A stretch of 16,447 nucleotides of DNA, from NCBI GenBank assembly GCA_035651055.1, contig DASRGK010000106.1, positions 1-16,447 of the forward strand, in the 5' to 3' direction. The notes below the pieces were generated by a model. The model was not told the origin of the DNA. It did no database searches and saw only the letters and a list, made by a program, of their open reading frames with translations. A program made the translations under genes and the position numbers. Positions 1 through 7,681 of the stretch are shown here, piece after piece (positions within the stretch are counted from its first letter, which is position 1; every line of letters starts with the position of its first letter). This DNA comes from JAFKKF01 sp035651055 (GTDB lineage Bacteria > Pseudomonadota > Alphaproteobacteria > Rhizobiales > Kaistiaceae).

Positions 1-1453
1 CGGCAGTTCCGCGACGCTCGGCACGGACACAAGCTTCGTCGGCGACATCATGGCCTTGACATCCATCACGCTGACGACCGGCGCCGACATCCTCTGCGGC
101 GCGGCGCTCGCGCGGAACGGGGCGGTCACGCTCGACACCAACAACATCACCAGCTACGACGCCGCGCTCTGCGCGATCACCGCGATCACCGCCGGCTCGG
201 TGCTCGATTCGACCGCCACCGAGCAGGAGCGCGCCGTCGCCGCCGCAATCGACGCCTTCGTCGCCGGCGGCGGGATCCTCCCCCTCGGGTTCCAGGTCCT
301 TGCCAACACGCTTACGCCGGCGGAGCTGGCGGCGGCGCTGGCGCAGCTTGCCGGGGAGACTGCAACCGGCGTGGCTCCGGCCGCGACGGGATCCATGGAC
401 TCGTTCCTCTCGGTGGTCACCGGTGGGGACTTCGGCGCAGGGCCCGGGACCACGGTGGTCAGGGTTCCCGCGCCGTCATCTCCCGCGCCCAAGGCCCCGG
501 CAAGCCCGGCTCCCGGCCGCGGCACGGTGAAGGCGCTCGGCTACGCCGACGAGAACGAATGGTCGTCCGGCGGAGCCGACTTTGCCTGGCCGGCGGCGCC
601 GGGCGGCTCCGCGGATCCGGGGCGCGCGAGCATGTGGGGCGCGGTCTACGGCAACCTCAGCCTCGCCTCCGGCAGCGCCACCGTCGGCACGCACGATTTG
701 TCGGCGAGCGCATTCGGCGTCGCCATCGGTATCGACCGGCGGGTCATGCCGGACTTCCGCATCGGCATCGCAGTCGGCGGCGGCGGGACGAGCTTCGACC
801 TCGCGGACGGTTTCGGCTCGGGCCGCAGCGCCGTTGTCCAGACCGCCCTCTACGCCCGCAAGAATTTCGACGCCGCCTACGTCTCCGCCGCGCTCGCCTA
901 TGCGTGGAACGACGTCTCGACCGACCGCACCGTCACCGTCGGCGGAACCGAACGCTACACGGCCGGTTTCTCGGCGCACGATTTCGCCGGCGACGTCGAG
1001 ACCGGATACCGGTTCGGCTGGTTCACGCCATACGCAGCCGCGCGCCTGCAGGCTCTCTACACGCCAGCCTATTCCGAGGACACAGCCTCCGGTTCGCCGC
1101 TCTTCGCGCTCGACTATGCCGCCCACACGACGACCGAGGTGCGCACCGAGCTCGGCATCAGATTCGATCGCGCCTTCCCGCTTCCCAACGGCATGTCCTT
1201 CAGCGTCGGCACCCGTGCCGCATGGGTTCACGACTACTGGTCGAGCCGCAATGTCGTCGCCGGCTTCCAGGCGCTGCCCGGATCGTCGTTCGTCGTCACC
1301 GGCGCGGCTCCCGCCGCGGACTCGTTCCTCTTCTCGGCCGGGGCGCAGGTGAGCGCGATGAACGGTCTGTCGCTTGCCGGTTCGTTTGACGGCCGGTTTG
1401 CCAACAACGCACAGACCTATGGCGGGACGTTGAAGCTGCGCAAGACGTGGTAA
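1..1453 (+). CDS. Autotransporter with ice-binding-like (DUF3494) passenger end, 5'-truncated
   Basis: The reading frame is open from position 2, upstream of the first Met at 50, so the gene starts before the window and that Met is probably internal. The first ~50 residues (with ATLGTDTSFVG, LTSITLTTGA, ALARNGAVTLDTN) have the repeating Thr/Ala/Gly-rich pattern of the C-terminal part of DUF3494 ice-binding-like beta-helices. Numbering from the Met at 50: residues ~51-125 form an LTPAELAAALAQLAGE-type junction like that of autotransporter passengers; ~140-157 is a Pro/Ala linker; ~195-467 is a beta-barrel translocator starting at MWGAVYGNL and ending in Trp, the usual outer-membrane C-terminal signature. 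The barrel should anchor in the outer membrane and display the passenger. Type V secretion is firm. The ice-binding-like assignment rests on a short tail, and adhesion is an equally possible role. Confidence 0.85.
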   Translation, partial: GSSATLGTDTSFVGDIMALTSITLTTGADILCGAALARNGAVTLDTNNITSYDAALCAITAITAGSVLDSTATEQERAVAAAIDAFVAGGGILPLGFQVLANTLTPAELAAALAQLAGETATGVAPAATGSMDSFLSVVTGGDFGAGPGTTVVRVPAPSSPAPKAPASPAPGRGTVKALGYADENEWSSGGADFAWPAAPGGSADPGRASMWGAVYGNLSLASGSATVGTHDLSASAFGVAIGIDRRVMPDFRIGIAVGGGGTSFDLADGFGSGRSAVVQTALYARKNFDAAYVSAALAYAWNDVSTDRTVTVGGTERYTAGFSAHDFAGDVETGYRFGWFTPYAAARLQALYTPAYSEDTASGSPLFALDYAAHTTTEVRTELGIRFDRAFPLPNGMSFSVGTRAAWVHDYWSSRNVVAGFQALPGSSFVVTGAAPAADSFLFSAGAQVSAMNGLSLAGSFDGRFANNAQTYGGTLKLRKTW

Positions 1454-1541
1454 TCGGCCCGCCCGACCAATTGACGCAGCCGCCGGCGGGACGATAGCGG
1501 CAGAAGCGGCATTTCCGGGTTTTCGCCGGGGGCGCGAAAGC

Positions 1542-1576
1542 TACAATCTTAGCGATTATTCGGCTCAATCCATAAT
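1542..1576 (+). promoter_or_regulatory. Candidate promoter elements for the L,D-transpeptidase gene
   Basis: The 146-bp gap after the autotransporter gene contains two -10-like hexamers, TACAAT (1542-1547) and CATAAT (1571-1576), each with only a poor -35 match upstream (TTTTCG at 1520-1525; TTAGCG at 1549-1554). Local AT content rises here compared with the flanking coding sequence. This is a weak call based on motif resemblance only. Confidence 0.25.
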
Positions 1577-1599
1577 GCGCAGGGCCTAAGCGTCATGGC

Positions 1600-2112
1600 A
1601 TGCGCTTTACCGGCCTTTCCCTGGCCCGCATGGCTGCGATCATCATCGGAGCGGCGGTCCCGGGTCACGCTTTCGCCAGCGACCTGGTGGCACTCCCCAC
1701 GGTCATGCCGGAGGGCACCATCATAGTGCGCACCAGCGAGCGCCAGCTCTACCTGATCGTCAGCCCGCAGCAGGCGCGCCGCTATCCGGTCGGCGTCGGA
1801 CGGGTCGAGCGGCAATGGAGCGGCACGTCCTTCATCAAAGCCAAGTTCATCCGGCCGAACTGGGCCCCGCCCGATGCGGTCCGCAAGGACAACCCTAAGC
1901 TGCCCGCGGTCGTCGCCGGCGGGGCGCCATCGAACCCGATGGGCGCGGCCGCGATGACTTTATCGGGCGGCGAATATGCGATCCACGGCACCAACATGCC
2001 GAAGTCGATTGGCGGATTCGTCTCCTACGGCTGCATCCGGATGTACAACGCCGACATTCTGGACCTTTACGGCCGGGTGGATATAGGAGCGCTGGTCGTA
2101 GTGGCGCCCTAG
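1600..2112 (+). CDS. L,D-transpeptidase (YkuD family), periplasmic
   Basis: A 170-residue protein with an N-terminal signal peptide (hydrophobic residues ~11-25, probable cleavage after AFA at residue 27). The YkuD domain fills the rest: TIIVRTSERQLYLI at ~40-53 is the typical first strand, and the catalytic signature is intact, with His129-Gly130 (IHGTN) followed by Ser142, Gly144, Cys145 and Arg147 (SYGCIRM). Cys145 is the expected nucleophile. Such enzymes make 3-3 peptidoglycan cross-links or attach proteins to peptidoglycan. There is no added LysM or peptidoglycan-binding domain, so this is a minimal single-domain form, which is common in Hyphomicrobiales. The ATG at 1600 gives a proper signal peptide, but no strong ribosome-binding site is visible. 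It converges with the downstream crp-like gene across 27 bp. Confidence 0.9.
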   Translation: MRFTGLSLARMAAIIIGAAVPGHAFASDLVALPTVMPEGTIIVRTSERQLYLIVSPQQARRYPVGVGRVERQWSGTSFIKAKFIRPNWAPPDAVRKDNPKLPAVVAGGAPSNPMGAAAMTLSGGEYAIHGTNMPKSIGGFVSYGCIRMYNADILDLYGRVDIGALVVVAP

Positions 2113-2119
2113 CCGCGTC

Positions 2120-2137
2120 GCACTGCGTCCTCAGTGC
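2120..2137. terminator. Short hairpin between convergent genes
   Basis: GCACTG (2120-2125) and CAGTGC (2132-2137) form a perfect 6-bp stem with a 6-nt loop, in the 27-bp gap between the ends of two convergent genes. No T-run follows on either strand, so any termination role is tentative. Confidence 0.3.
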
Positions 2138-2139
2138 AG

Positions 2140-2838
2140 CTAATCGTGCACAATGACGTTCAGCAGCGCAGTATGTACTTTGATTTCGCCATTATATTCG
2201 ATAAGCTTGAGCCGGCGAAACTTGTTCATGAAATAGTTGATGCGCGAACGCGTCGTCCCGACGCGCGCCGCCAGCACGTCCTGGCTGATTTTCGGCGTGA
2301 TGGGCCGCAGTTCTCCGTCATTGTTGAAATTCGCGAGGAGAAGCAGGAGGCGCGCCAGGCGTTTCTCGCTTGAATTGAAAAGCTGGTCGACCAGATCGGC
2401 CTCGACCTGGATATTGCGCGTCAGCAGAAAGGCCATGAATTTCTCGGAAAAGTCGCGCTTTTCCTGGAGAAGGCGCGTCATGGTCGCCCTCTCAATCCTG
2501 AACACGCTCGACGGAGTCATGGCCATGGCCGAAGCCAGGCGTATCGGCTGTCCCGCCAGACACCCCTCCCCGAAGAAGTCGCCCGGACCGAAGAGCGCGA
2601 TGACGCCTTCCTTTCCCTGATCGGAAACGACGGTCAGCTGGATTCGTCCGGCCTGGACGAAATAGACGGCGTCGGCAGCATCGCCCTGGGCAAATACCGG
2701 ATCGCCCGCCTGCAATCTCATGTCCAAGCGGGCGCCGGCGGTCGCCGCGAGAACAGCCTTGGTGTCAAGCGACGGCGCGGACGTGACGGCTTGCGATTTC
2801 CGCGATTTGCGGACTTTCGGTTTCGGTTCGTCGGCCAT
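2140..2838 (-). CDS. Crp/Fnr-family transcriptional regulator
   Basis: A 232-residue regulator starting at the ATG at 2838, chosen because GGAAGG lies 3 nt upstream. An in-frame ATG at 2958 would add 40 residues of unlikely composition. After a basic, lysine-rich tail (residues 5-15) comes a cyclic-nucleotide-binding-type beta-barrel (~30-125), with the phosphate-cassette region FGEGCLAGQPIRLASA at 89-104. A dimerisation helix follows, then a C-terminal winged helix-turn-helix (~183-212) with ISQDVLAARVGTTRSRINYF. There is no N-terminal Cys cluster of the FNR iron-sulphur type. The ligand is unknown: cAMP is possible, but the cassette departs from the E. coli pattern. It is transcribed divergently from the GGDEF-EAL gene, and paired inverted repeats lie between them, which suggests that it regulates itself, that gene, or both. 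Confidence 0.9.
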   Translation of the reverse strand: MADEPKPKVRKSRKSQAVTSAPSLDTKAVLAATAGARLDMRLQAGDPVFAQGDAADAVYFVQAGRIQLTVVSDQGKEGVIALFGPGDFFGEGCLAGQPIRLASAMAMTPSSVFRIERATMTRLLQEKRDFSEKFMAFLLTRNIQVEADLVDQLFNSSEKRLARLLLLLANFNNDGELRPITPKISQDVLAARVGTTRSRINYFMNKFRRLKLIEYNGEIKVHTALLNVIVHD

Positions 2839-2952
2839 GGACCTTCCAGTAACTGGGCGGCGCAGCAAAGGCCGTCTATTGGCGTGAGGCCGAACAACTC
2901 GTATCGGGTACCAGCCTGTCTTCGAATATCGCGACGCACCGCGATAAAGGCT

Positions 2953-2977
2953 GTTCAATTTTGAACGAATTTATTCG
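2953..2977. promoter_or_regulatory. Two abutting inverted repeats in the crp / GGDEF-EAL control region
   Basis: GTTCAA-TT-TTGAAC (2953-2966) and CGAAT-TT-ATTCG (2966-2977) are perfect dyads sharing the C at 2966. They lie in an AT-rich patch between the divergent crp-like gene (start 2838) and the GGDEF-EAL gene. Position, symmetry and size fit dimeric regulator operators. They match neither the FNR (TTGAT-N4-ATCAA) nor the CRP (TGTGA-N6-TCACA) consensus exactly. Binding by the adjacent regulator is inference. Confidence 0.4.
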
Positions 2978-3025
2978 AGGTTGAATTCTATAACTCCGGC
3001 TGGATCAATTCAACCGGGAGGCCAT

Positions 3026-5179
3026 GTGCGTCAGATTCGCCGGGCGCCAGATGGCATTCCTGTCGTGCTTTTCGCCGGCCCGCAACGGTCCGACTTCGTC
3101 GCGATCAGGGAGAGCATCTCCCAGGCCAAGCACATTCCGATGCGCGTCGAATGGAAGCGCGCGCTGTCCGACGCGCTTCGTGAAATCCGGGATGGAGCCT
3201 TTACGGCGATTCTGCTCGACCGCTCGCTGATCGAGCAGCCGGACCTTCAGACGGTGCGGCAGGCCGCCCCCGGTCTCCCGATCATTCTCGTGGCCGGTCC
3301 GGAGGACGAAACGATTGACGTTCTCGCACGCAGCTCGGGCATTCGCCACTATCTCGTCAAGGGCCGGTACGACTCCCAGCCGCTGGCGCGCACCCTCCAG
3401 GACATAGTCGAGCAGCGGAAGAACGAGGAGGCTCTCTTCAACGAAAGGGAACGCGCCGAAGTAACACTCCACTCGATCGGCGACGCGGTTCTGTCCACCG
3501 ACATAAACGGCCGGGTCACCTACCTCAATCCGGTCGCCGAGAAGATGACGGGCTGGACGCGCGAGGAGGCGGCGGGTCGCCCGGTCGGCGAGATTCTCAA
3601 GGTGATCGACGCCGCCACCCGGAAGCCGTCGCGGAACGCGCTCGAACTCGCCATTCGGTACAACAAGCCATTCGCGGTCAACGTCAATTCGCTCCTCGTC
3701 CGCCGGGACGGTTTTGAGCGGGCGATCGAGGATTCCGTGACGCCGATCCATGACCGCGCCGGCCAGGTAACCGGCGCTGTCGTCGTGTTTCACGATGTCA
3801 GCGAGGCGCGGGCGGTCGCCCTGAAGATGATCCACCTCGCGCAGCACGATTTCCTGACGGATCTGCCGAACCGGGTCCTGCTGACCGACCGGATGACCCA
3901 AGCCATAGCGATGGCGCGACGCTACCAGCGCCAGCTTGCGATCCTTTTCCTCGACGCCGACAATTTCAAGGTCATCAACGATGCCCTGGGGCACGACACC
4001 GGCGACCTTCTTCTTCAATCCGTTGCCAAGCGCCTGGTATCGGCGGTGCGCAATTCCGACACCGTCAGCCGTATCGGTGGAGACGAATTCGTCATCCTTC
4101 TCTCCGAGCTCCAGGACGCCGACGACGCGATGCTGTGCGCGCGGAAGGTGCTCAACTCGCTGGCGATGCCACACCGTATCGGTCAACACGACCTGCACAT
4201 GACCGCCAGCATCGGCATCGCCATCTATCCCACCGACGGGCGCAATGCAGAGACGCTGATGAAATGCGCCGACACCGCCCTCTATGAGGCCAAGGAAGGC
4301 GGCGGCAACACCTCTCGTTCCTATCGCAATCGCATGAAAGTGCGCGCCGCCGGGCGCCAGTCGGTGGAGGGAAGCCTTCTCCGCGCCCTGGAAAGGGATG
4401 AGTTCCGGCTGCATTACCAGCCTCGGGTCAACCTGCAGACGGCAGCGGTCGTCGGCGTCGAGGCATTGATTCGCTGGCAGCACCCGACGCGCGGGCTGAT
4501 TCAGCCGACCGATTTCGTGCCGATCGCGGAGGAGTCGGGGCTGATTGTCCCGATCGGCCGCTGGGTGCTCGGCGAGGCGTGCCGGCAGGCGGCGCACTGG
4601 CGCGATGCCGGGCTGGGTATCGTTCCGATGGCGGTGAACGTGTCGGCCGTCGAGTTCCGCAGCACCGACTTCTCGATCAGCGTCGCCCGGCTTCTGGACG
4701 AGTGGCGCCTCGCGCGTGGTCAACTCGAGATCGAGCTGACCGAAAGCGTCCTGATGCAGGATACCGAGGTCACCGCGGAGTCCCTGAAGACGCTGAGGGA
4801 ACTCGGCATCGGGCTGACGCTCGACGACTTCGGCACCGGTTTTTCGAGCCTCAACTATCTCAGGCGCTTCCCGATAACCACCCTCAAGATCGACCGGTCC
4901 TTCATCGGCGATCTATCGAAGGAGGCCGGCGACAGGACCCTGATCGCGGCGATCATCAATCTGGGCCGGAGCCTCAGGCAGAAGGTTATCGCCGAGGGAA
5001 TCGAGACCGAGGATCAGCTTGCCGCGCTGCGCGAACTCAATTGCGACGAGGGCCAGGGATTTCACTTCAGCCGCCCGCTGCCGCCCGAGGACCTGACCAC
5101 CTACCTCTCCGCAGCCCGGTCCTTCACGTCGGCAAATCGGGACGAGGCGAGCCGCGAGCGCGTTGCCGCGGCGGTCTGA
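3026..5179 (+). CDS. Receiver-like/PAS/GGDEF/EAL cyclic-di-GMP signalling protein
   Basis: About 717 residues from a GTG at 3026, chosen because GGGAGG lies 4 nt upstream; the frame is open to a TTG at 2981, which has GAGG touching it and is less likely. Domains: a receiver-like fold (~10-130) keeping Asp65 and Lys112 but lacking the N-terminal acidic pair and the switch Ser/Thr, so probably degenerate; a PAS domain (~145-260); GGDEF (~270-435) with an intact GGDEF at 351-355 and an RxxD inhibitory site (R342-D345) exactly five residues before it; EAL (~448-695) with Glu479 (EALIRW), Asn538, Glu570, Asp600-Asp601 (DDFGTG), Lys621, Glu657 and Gln677, the full metal and catalytic set. Both diguanylate cyclase and phosphodiesterase activity are therefore possible. 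No membrane segment is visible, so it is probably cytosolic. It is divergent from one crp-like gene and convergent with another. Confidence 0.93.
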   Translation: MRQIRRAPDGIPVVLFAGPQRSDFVAIRESISQAKHIPMRVEWKRALSDALREIRDGAFTAILLDRSLIEQPDLQTVRQAAPGLPIILVAGPEDETIDVLARSSGIRHYLVKGRYDSQPLARTLQDIVEQRKNEEALFNERERAEVTLHSIGDAVLSTDINGRVTYLNPVAEKMTGWTREEAAGRPVGEILKVIDAATRKPSRNALELAIRYNKPFAVNVNSLLVRRDGFERAIEDSVTPIHDRAGQVTGAVVVFHDVSEARAVALKMIHLAQHDFLTDLPNRVLLTDRMTQAIAMARRYQRQLAILFLDADNFKVINDALGHDTGDLLLQSVAKRLVSAVRNSDTVSRIGGDEFVILLSELQDADDAMLCARKVLNSLAMPHRIGQHDLHMTASIGIAIYPTDGRNAETLMKCADTALYEAKEGGGNTSRSYRNRMKVRAAGRQSVEGSLLRALERDEFRLHYQPRVNLQTAAVVGVEALIRWQHPTRGLIQPTDFVPIAEESGLIVPIGRWVLGEACRQAAHWRDAGLGIVPMAVNVSAVEFRSTDFSISVARLLDEWRLARGQLEIELTESVLMQDTEVTAESLKTLRELGIGLTLDDFGTGFSSLNYLRRFPITTLKIDRSFIGDLSKEAGDRTLIAAIINLGRSLRQKVIAEGIETEDQLAALRELNCDEGQGFHFSRPLPPEDLTTYLSAARSFTSANRDEASRERVAAAV

Positions 5180-5219
5180 ACCTGACGTCCAGCCGTCATG
5201 ACGACCGGCGGCGGCAGCG

Positions 5220-5891
5220 CTAGGCCTTCGCCCGGTAGATGTGGATGTGCGAGCCCTCGATGGCGACGCGGCCCTCCTTGGTCAGCGCGCGGAGCTGCTT
5301 GTTGACGGCCTCGCGGCTGGCGCCGAGCATCTGCGCCAGCGTCCCCTGCGTCAGGTCGAGTTCGACCACCGCATAATCGTCCTCGACCCGTCCGTGGATG
5401 GTGGCGAGCTGGCGCAAGAGCACCACCAGCCGGTGGCGGAGGTCGTGGAACACCGCCTGGTCGAACTGCGCGTTGGCCGAGCGCAGGCGCTCGCAGAGCG
5501 TCAGGATGATCTGGCGCGACAGTTTCGGCGCAGTGTCGAGGAGCGCCATGAACGGCTCGCGCGGGATGAAGATCAGCCTGGTGTCGGTGAGCGCGGCGGC
5601 GCCGGCGCTGCGCGGCAGCCCGTCGAGGAGCGCCATCTCGCCGATCACCTCGCCGTCTTCCAGGAGATTGATCGTCGCCTCGCGCGTGTCGTCGGCGGTG
5701 ATGTAGATGCGCACCAGCCCCGAGACGATCAGGTAGAGGCCGTCGGAATCGTCGCCCTGGTTAAAGAGGACCTCGCCGGTGGCGAGCGTCGTCTCGCGGG
5801 CGATGCTCGCAAGCCGGGTGAGCTCATGCGGATCGAGCCCCTCGAAGAGGAGCGTGCGACCGAGCCAGGCAGCGAGTTCGCCGGTTGCCAT
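5220..5891 (-). CDS. Crp/Fnr-family transcriptional regulator, CRP-like
   Basis: A 223-residue protein with a cyclic-nucleotide-binding domain (~10-125) and a near-canonical phosphate-binding cassette, GEMALLDGLPRSA at 84-96, whose Arg94-Ser95 are the residues that contact the cAMP phosphate in CRP. A long dimer helix (~115-150) and a C-terminal winged helix-turn-helix (~180-215, TQGTLAQMLGASREAVNKQL) follow. It matches the cassette better than its neighbour at 2140-2838, so a true cNMP ligand is more plausible here. The ATG at 5891 has GGAGG 4 nt upstream. A 6-bp inverted repeat (5900-5916) touches that site. It converges with the GGDEF-EAL gene across 40 bp with no clear terminator. Its targets are unknown. 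Confidence 0.92.
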   Translation of the reverse strand: MATGELAAWLGRTLLFEGLDPHELTRLASIARETTLATGEVLFNQGDDSDGLYLIVSGLVRIYITADDTREATINLLEDGEVIGEMALLDGLPRSAGAAALTDTRLIFIPREPFMALLDTAPKLSRQIILTLCERLRSANAQFDQAVFHDLRHRLVVLLRQLATIHGRVEDDYAVVELDLTQGTLAQMLGASREAVNKQLRALTKEGRVAIEGSHIHIYRAKA

Positions 5892-5899
5892 AGTGCCTC

Positions 5900-5916
5900 C
5901 GTCTCAGCGAGAGACG
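5900..5916 (-). promoter_or_regulatory. Inverted repeat at the ribosome-binding site of the CRP-like gene
   Basis: CGTCTC (5900-5905) and GAGACG (5911-5916) are perfect complements around AGCGA. The near arm overlaps the last base of the ribosome-binding site (5896-5900) of the CRP-like gene. It could be an autoregulatory operator or an mRNA hairpin limiting translation. The repeat is short enough to occur by chance. Confidence 0.25.
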
Positions 5917-6062
5917 CCTAGCATTTCGGCGACGGACTGGCGAGCCTTGCGGGTGGTCATCGCCCCGCCCTCGTCCCGGCCGGCATCCCGGTCCGGCGGC
6001 TGCCTATCGGGCGCGGATACGCACATCCCGACGTTCCGCCGGGATGCGCGATATTTGAGCCA

Positions 6063-6083
6063 CGAGGGCCGGGCGGGCCCTCG
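6063..6083 (-). terminator. GC-rich hairpin downstream of leuA
   Basis: CGAGGGCC (6063-6070) and GGCCCTCG (6076-6083) form a perfect 8-bp stem with a 5-nt loop, 30 bp beyond the leuA stop codon. No T-run follows on the minus strand, so it may be a 3'-end stabilising hairpin or a Rho-assisted terminator. The rest of the 221-bp gap 5892-6112 holds only an 18-codon open frame (5904-5960, minus) of doubtful reality. Confidence 0.45.
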
Positions 6084-6112
6084 GAGCCGGCCCCTTCCCC
6101 GGCAGGCGGGAG

Positions 6113-7681
6113 CTATCCGGCCTTCAACGCCTCCGGCTTGTGCTTCGCCCTTCGGGTAATCAGCTTGTTGAGGGCAGAGACGTAGGCCTTGGCCGAGGCG
6201 ACCATGGTGTCGGTATCGGCGCCGCGACCGGTCACCATCTTGTCGCCCTCGCCGAGCCGGACCGAGACTTCCGCCTGCGCGTCCGACTCCGAGGTGACCG
6301 CGCCGACCTGGAAGAGCTGGAGCGAGGCCTCGTGCGGGGCGATCGACTTGATCGCCTTGAACATGGCGTCGACCGGGCCGTCGCCGGTCGCTTCCTTGGT
6401 GACGTGCTGGCCGTCGACGTCGAGGGTCACGATCGCCTTCTGCGGCCCGCCGGTGCCGGCGATGACGGTGAGGGCGACGAGCCGGATCGCCTCGCTCGAC
6501 TGCGCCATCTCGTCCTCGACCAGGGCGGCGATATCCTCGTCGAAGACGTGCTTCTTTCGGTCGGCGAGATCCTTGAAGCGGCGGAAGGCCTCCTCCAGCG
6601 CATTCGGCCCGAGTTCGAAGCCGAGTTCGGCGAGCTTCTCGCGGAAGGCATGGCGGCCGGAATGCTTGCCCATGACCAGCGAGCTCTCCTTCAGGCCGAC
6701 CGATTCCGGCGTCATGATCTCGTAGGTCTGCGCGTTCTTGAGCACCCCGTCCTGGTGGATGCCCGACTCGTGCGCGAAGGCATTCTTGCCGACGATTGCC
6801 TTGTTGTACTGGACCGGGAAAGCGGAGACCGCCGAGACCAGCTTGGAGGCGCGCACCAGCATCGTCGCGTCGACGTTGGTGTAATAGGGCAGTACGTCGC
6901 CGCGCGTCTTCAGCGCCATCACGATCTCTTCCAGCGCCGCGTTCCCCGCCCGCTCGCCGAGCCCGTTGATCGTACACTCGATCTGGCGGGCGCCGCCGGC
7001 GACCCCGGCCAGCGAATTGGCGACCGCGAGGCCGAGGTCGTCGTGACAATGGGTGGAGAAGACGACCTTGTCGGAATTGGGCACGCGCTCGACCAGCATC
7101 CGGATGAGCGCGCGGAATTCGTCGGGCGTCGCATAGCCGACGGTGTCGGGAATGTTGATCGTGGTCGCGCCGGAGCGGATCGCCGCCTCGACGACGCGGC
7201 AAAGGAAGTCATGCTCGGTGCGGGTCGCGTCCATCGGCGACCACTCGACATCGTCGGTGTGGTTGCGCGCCCGGGTCACCGACGAGATGACGCGCTCATA
7301 GACCTGCTCCTGGTCGAGCTGCAGCTGGTACTGGCGGTGGAGCGGCGAGGTCCCGATGAAGGTGTGGATGCGCCGCCGCTCGGCATGGCTGAGGGCCTCG
7401 GCGGCGCGGTCGATATCGGCGTTGCCAGCGCGGGCAAGCCCGCAGACGACCGAGCGCTTCACGATCTTGGCGATCTCCGACACCGCCTCGAAGTCGCCGT
7501 TGGAGGCGATCGGGAAGCCGGCTTCGATGATGTCGACGCCCATCTCGTCGAGCAGTTCGGCGACCTGGATCTTCTCCTCGAGCGTCATCGAGGCTCCCGG
7601 CGACTGCTCGCCGTCGCGCAAGGTGGTGTCGAAAATGACGACGCGGTCCTTCTCCGACCGCCCGGGCTGGGTGGAACTCAT
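6113..7681 (-). CDS. leuA: 2-isopropylmalate synthase
   Basis: A 522-residue LeuA, the first committed enzyme of leucine synthesis, condensing 2-oxoisovalerate with acetyl-CoA in the cytosol. The catalytic TIM barrel (~1-280) has FDTTLRDGEQSPGA at 17-30, the metal-binding STHCHDD (His211, His213) and GLGERAGN at 240-247. The linker subdomains carry AFAHESGIHQDG (301-312) and MGKHSGRH (337-344). Residues ~395-510 match the C-terminal leucine-binding allosteric domain, so feedback inhibition by leucine is expected. The length fits the bacterial LeuA type 1 family. The ATG at 7681 is preceded by AGGAAGG, but at an unusually long 14-nt spacing, and by a Leu-rich leader peptide with alternative hairpins, pointing to attenuation-type control. 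No leuB, leuC or leuD is adjacent, as is usual in Hyphomicrobiales. Confidence 0.97.
   Translation of the reverse strand: MSSTQPGRSEKDRVVIFDTTLRDGEQSPGASMTLEEKIQVAELLDEMGVDIIEAGFPIASNGDFEAVSEIAKIVKRSVVCGLARAGNADIDRAAEALSHAERRRIHTFIGTSPLHRQYQLQLDQEQVYERVISSVTRARNHTDDVEWSPMDATRTEHDFLCRVVEAAIRSGATTINIPDTVGYATPDEFRALIRMLVERVPNSDKVVFSTHCHDDLGLAVANSLAGVAGGARQIECTINGLGERAGNAALEEIVMALKTRGDVLPYYTNVDATMLVRASKLVSAVSAFPVQYNKAIVGKNAFAHESGIHQDGVLKNAQTYEIMTPESVGLKESSLVMGKHSGRHAFREKLAELGFELGPNALEEAFRRFKDLADRKKHVFDEDIAALVEDEMAQSSEAIRLVALTVIAGTGGPQKAIVTLDVDGQHVTKEATGDGPVDAMFKAIKSIAPHEASLQLFQVGAVTSESDAQAEVSVRLGEGDKMVTGRGADTDTMVASAKAYVSALNKLITRRAKHKPEALKAG

Noticed and set aside
476..1231. Minus-strand open frame of 251 codons opposite the autotransporter barrel
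   Set aside because: Shadow of the barrel-coding frame, with no domain and no ribosome-binding site.
1458..1491. CCCGCC / GGCGGG pair as autotransporter terminator
   Set aside because: The 22-nt loop and the lack of a T-run make this no better than chance in GC-rich sequence.
2838..2958. 40-residue N-terminal extension of the first Crp/Fnr regulator
   Set aside because: The extension would run into the palindromic control region and lacks a ribosome-binding site; the internal ATG at 2838 has GGAAGG just upstream.
3005..4723. Minus-strand open frame of 572 codons opposite the GGDEF-EAL gene
   Set aside because: Antisense to a gene with intact catalytic motifs; Arg/Asp/Gly-rich shadow composition.
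5904..7202. Minus-strand open frame of 432 codons overlapping leuA in another frame
   Set aside because: Out-of-frame reading of leuA with extreme Arg/Gly content; only its last 18 codons fall outside leuA and they are noted separately as doubtful.
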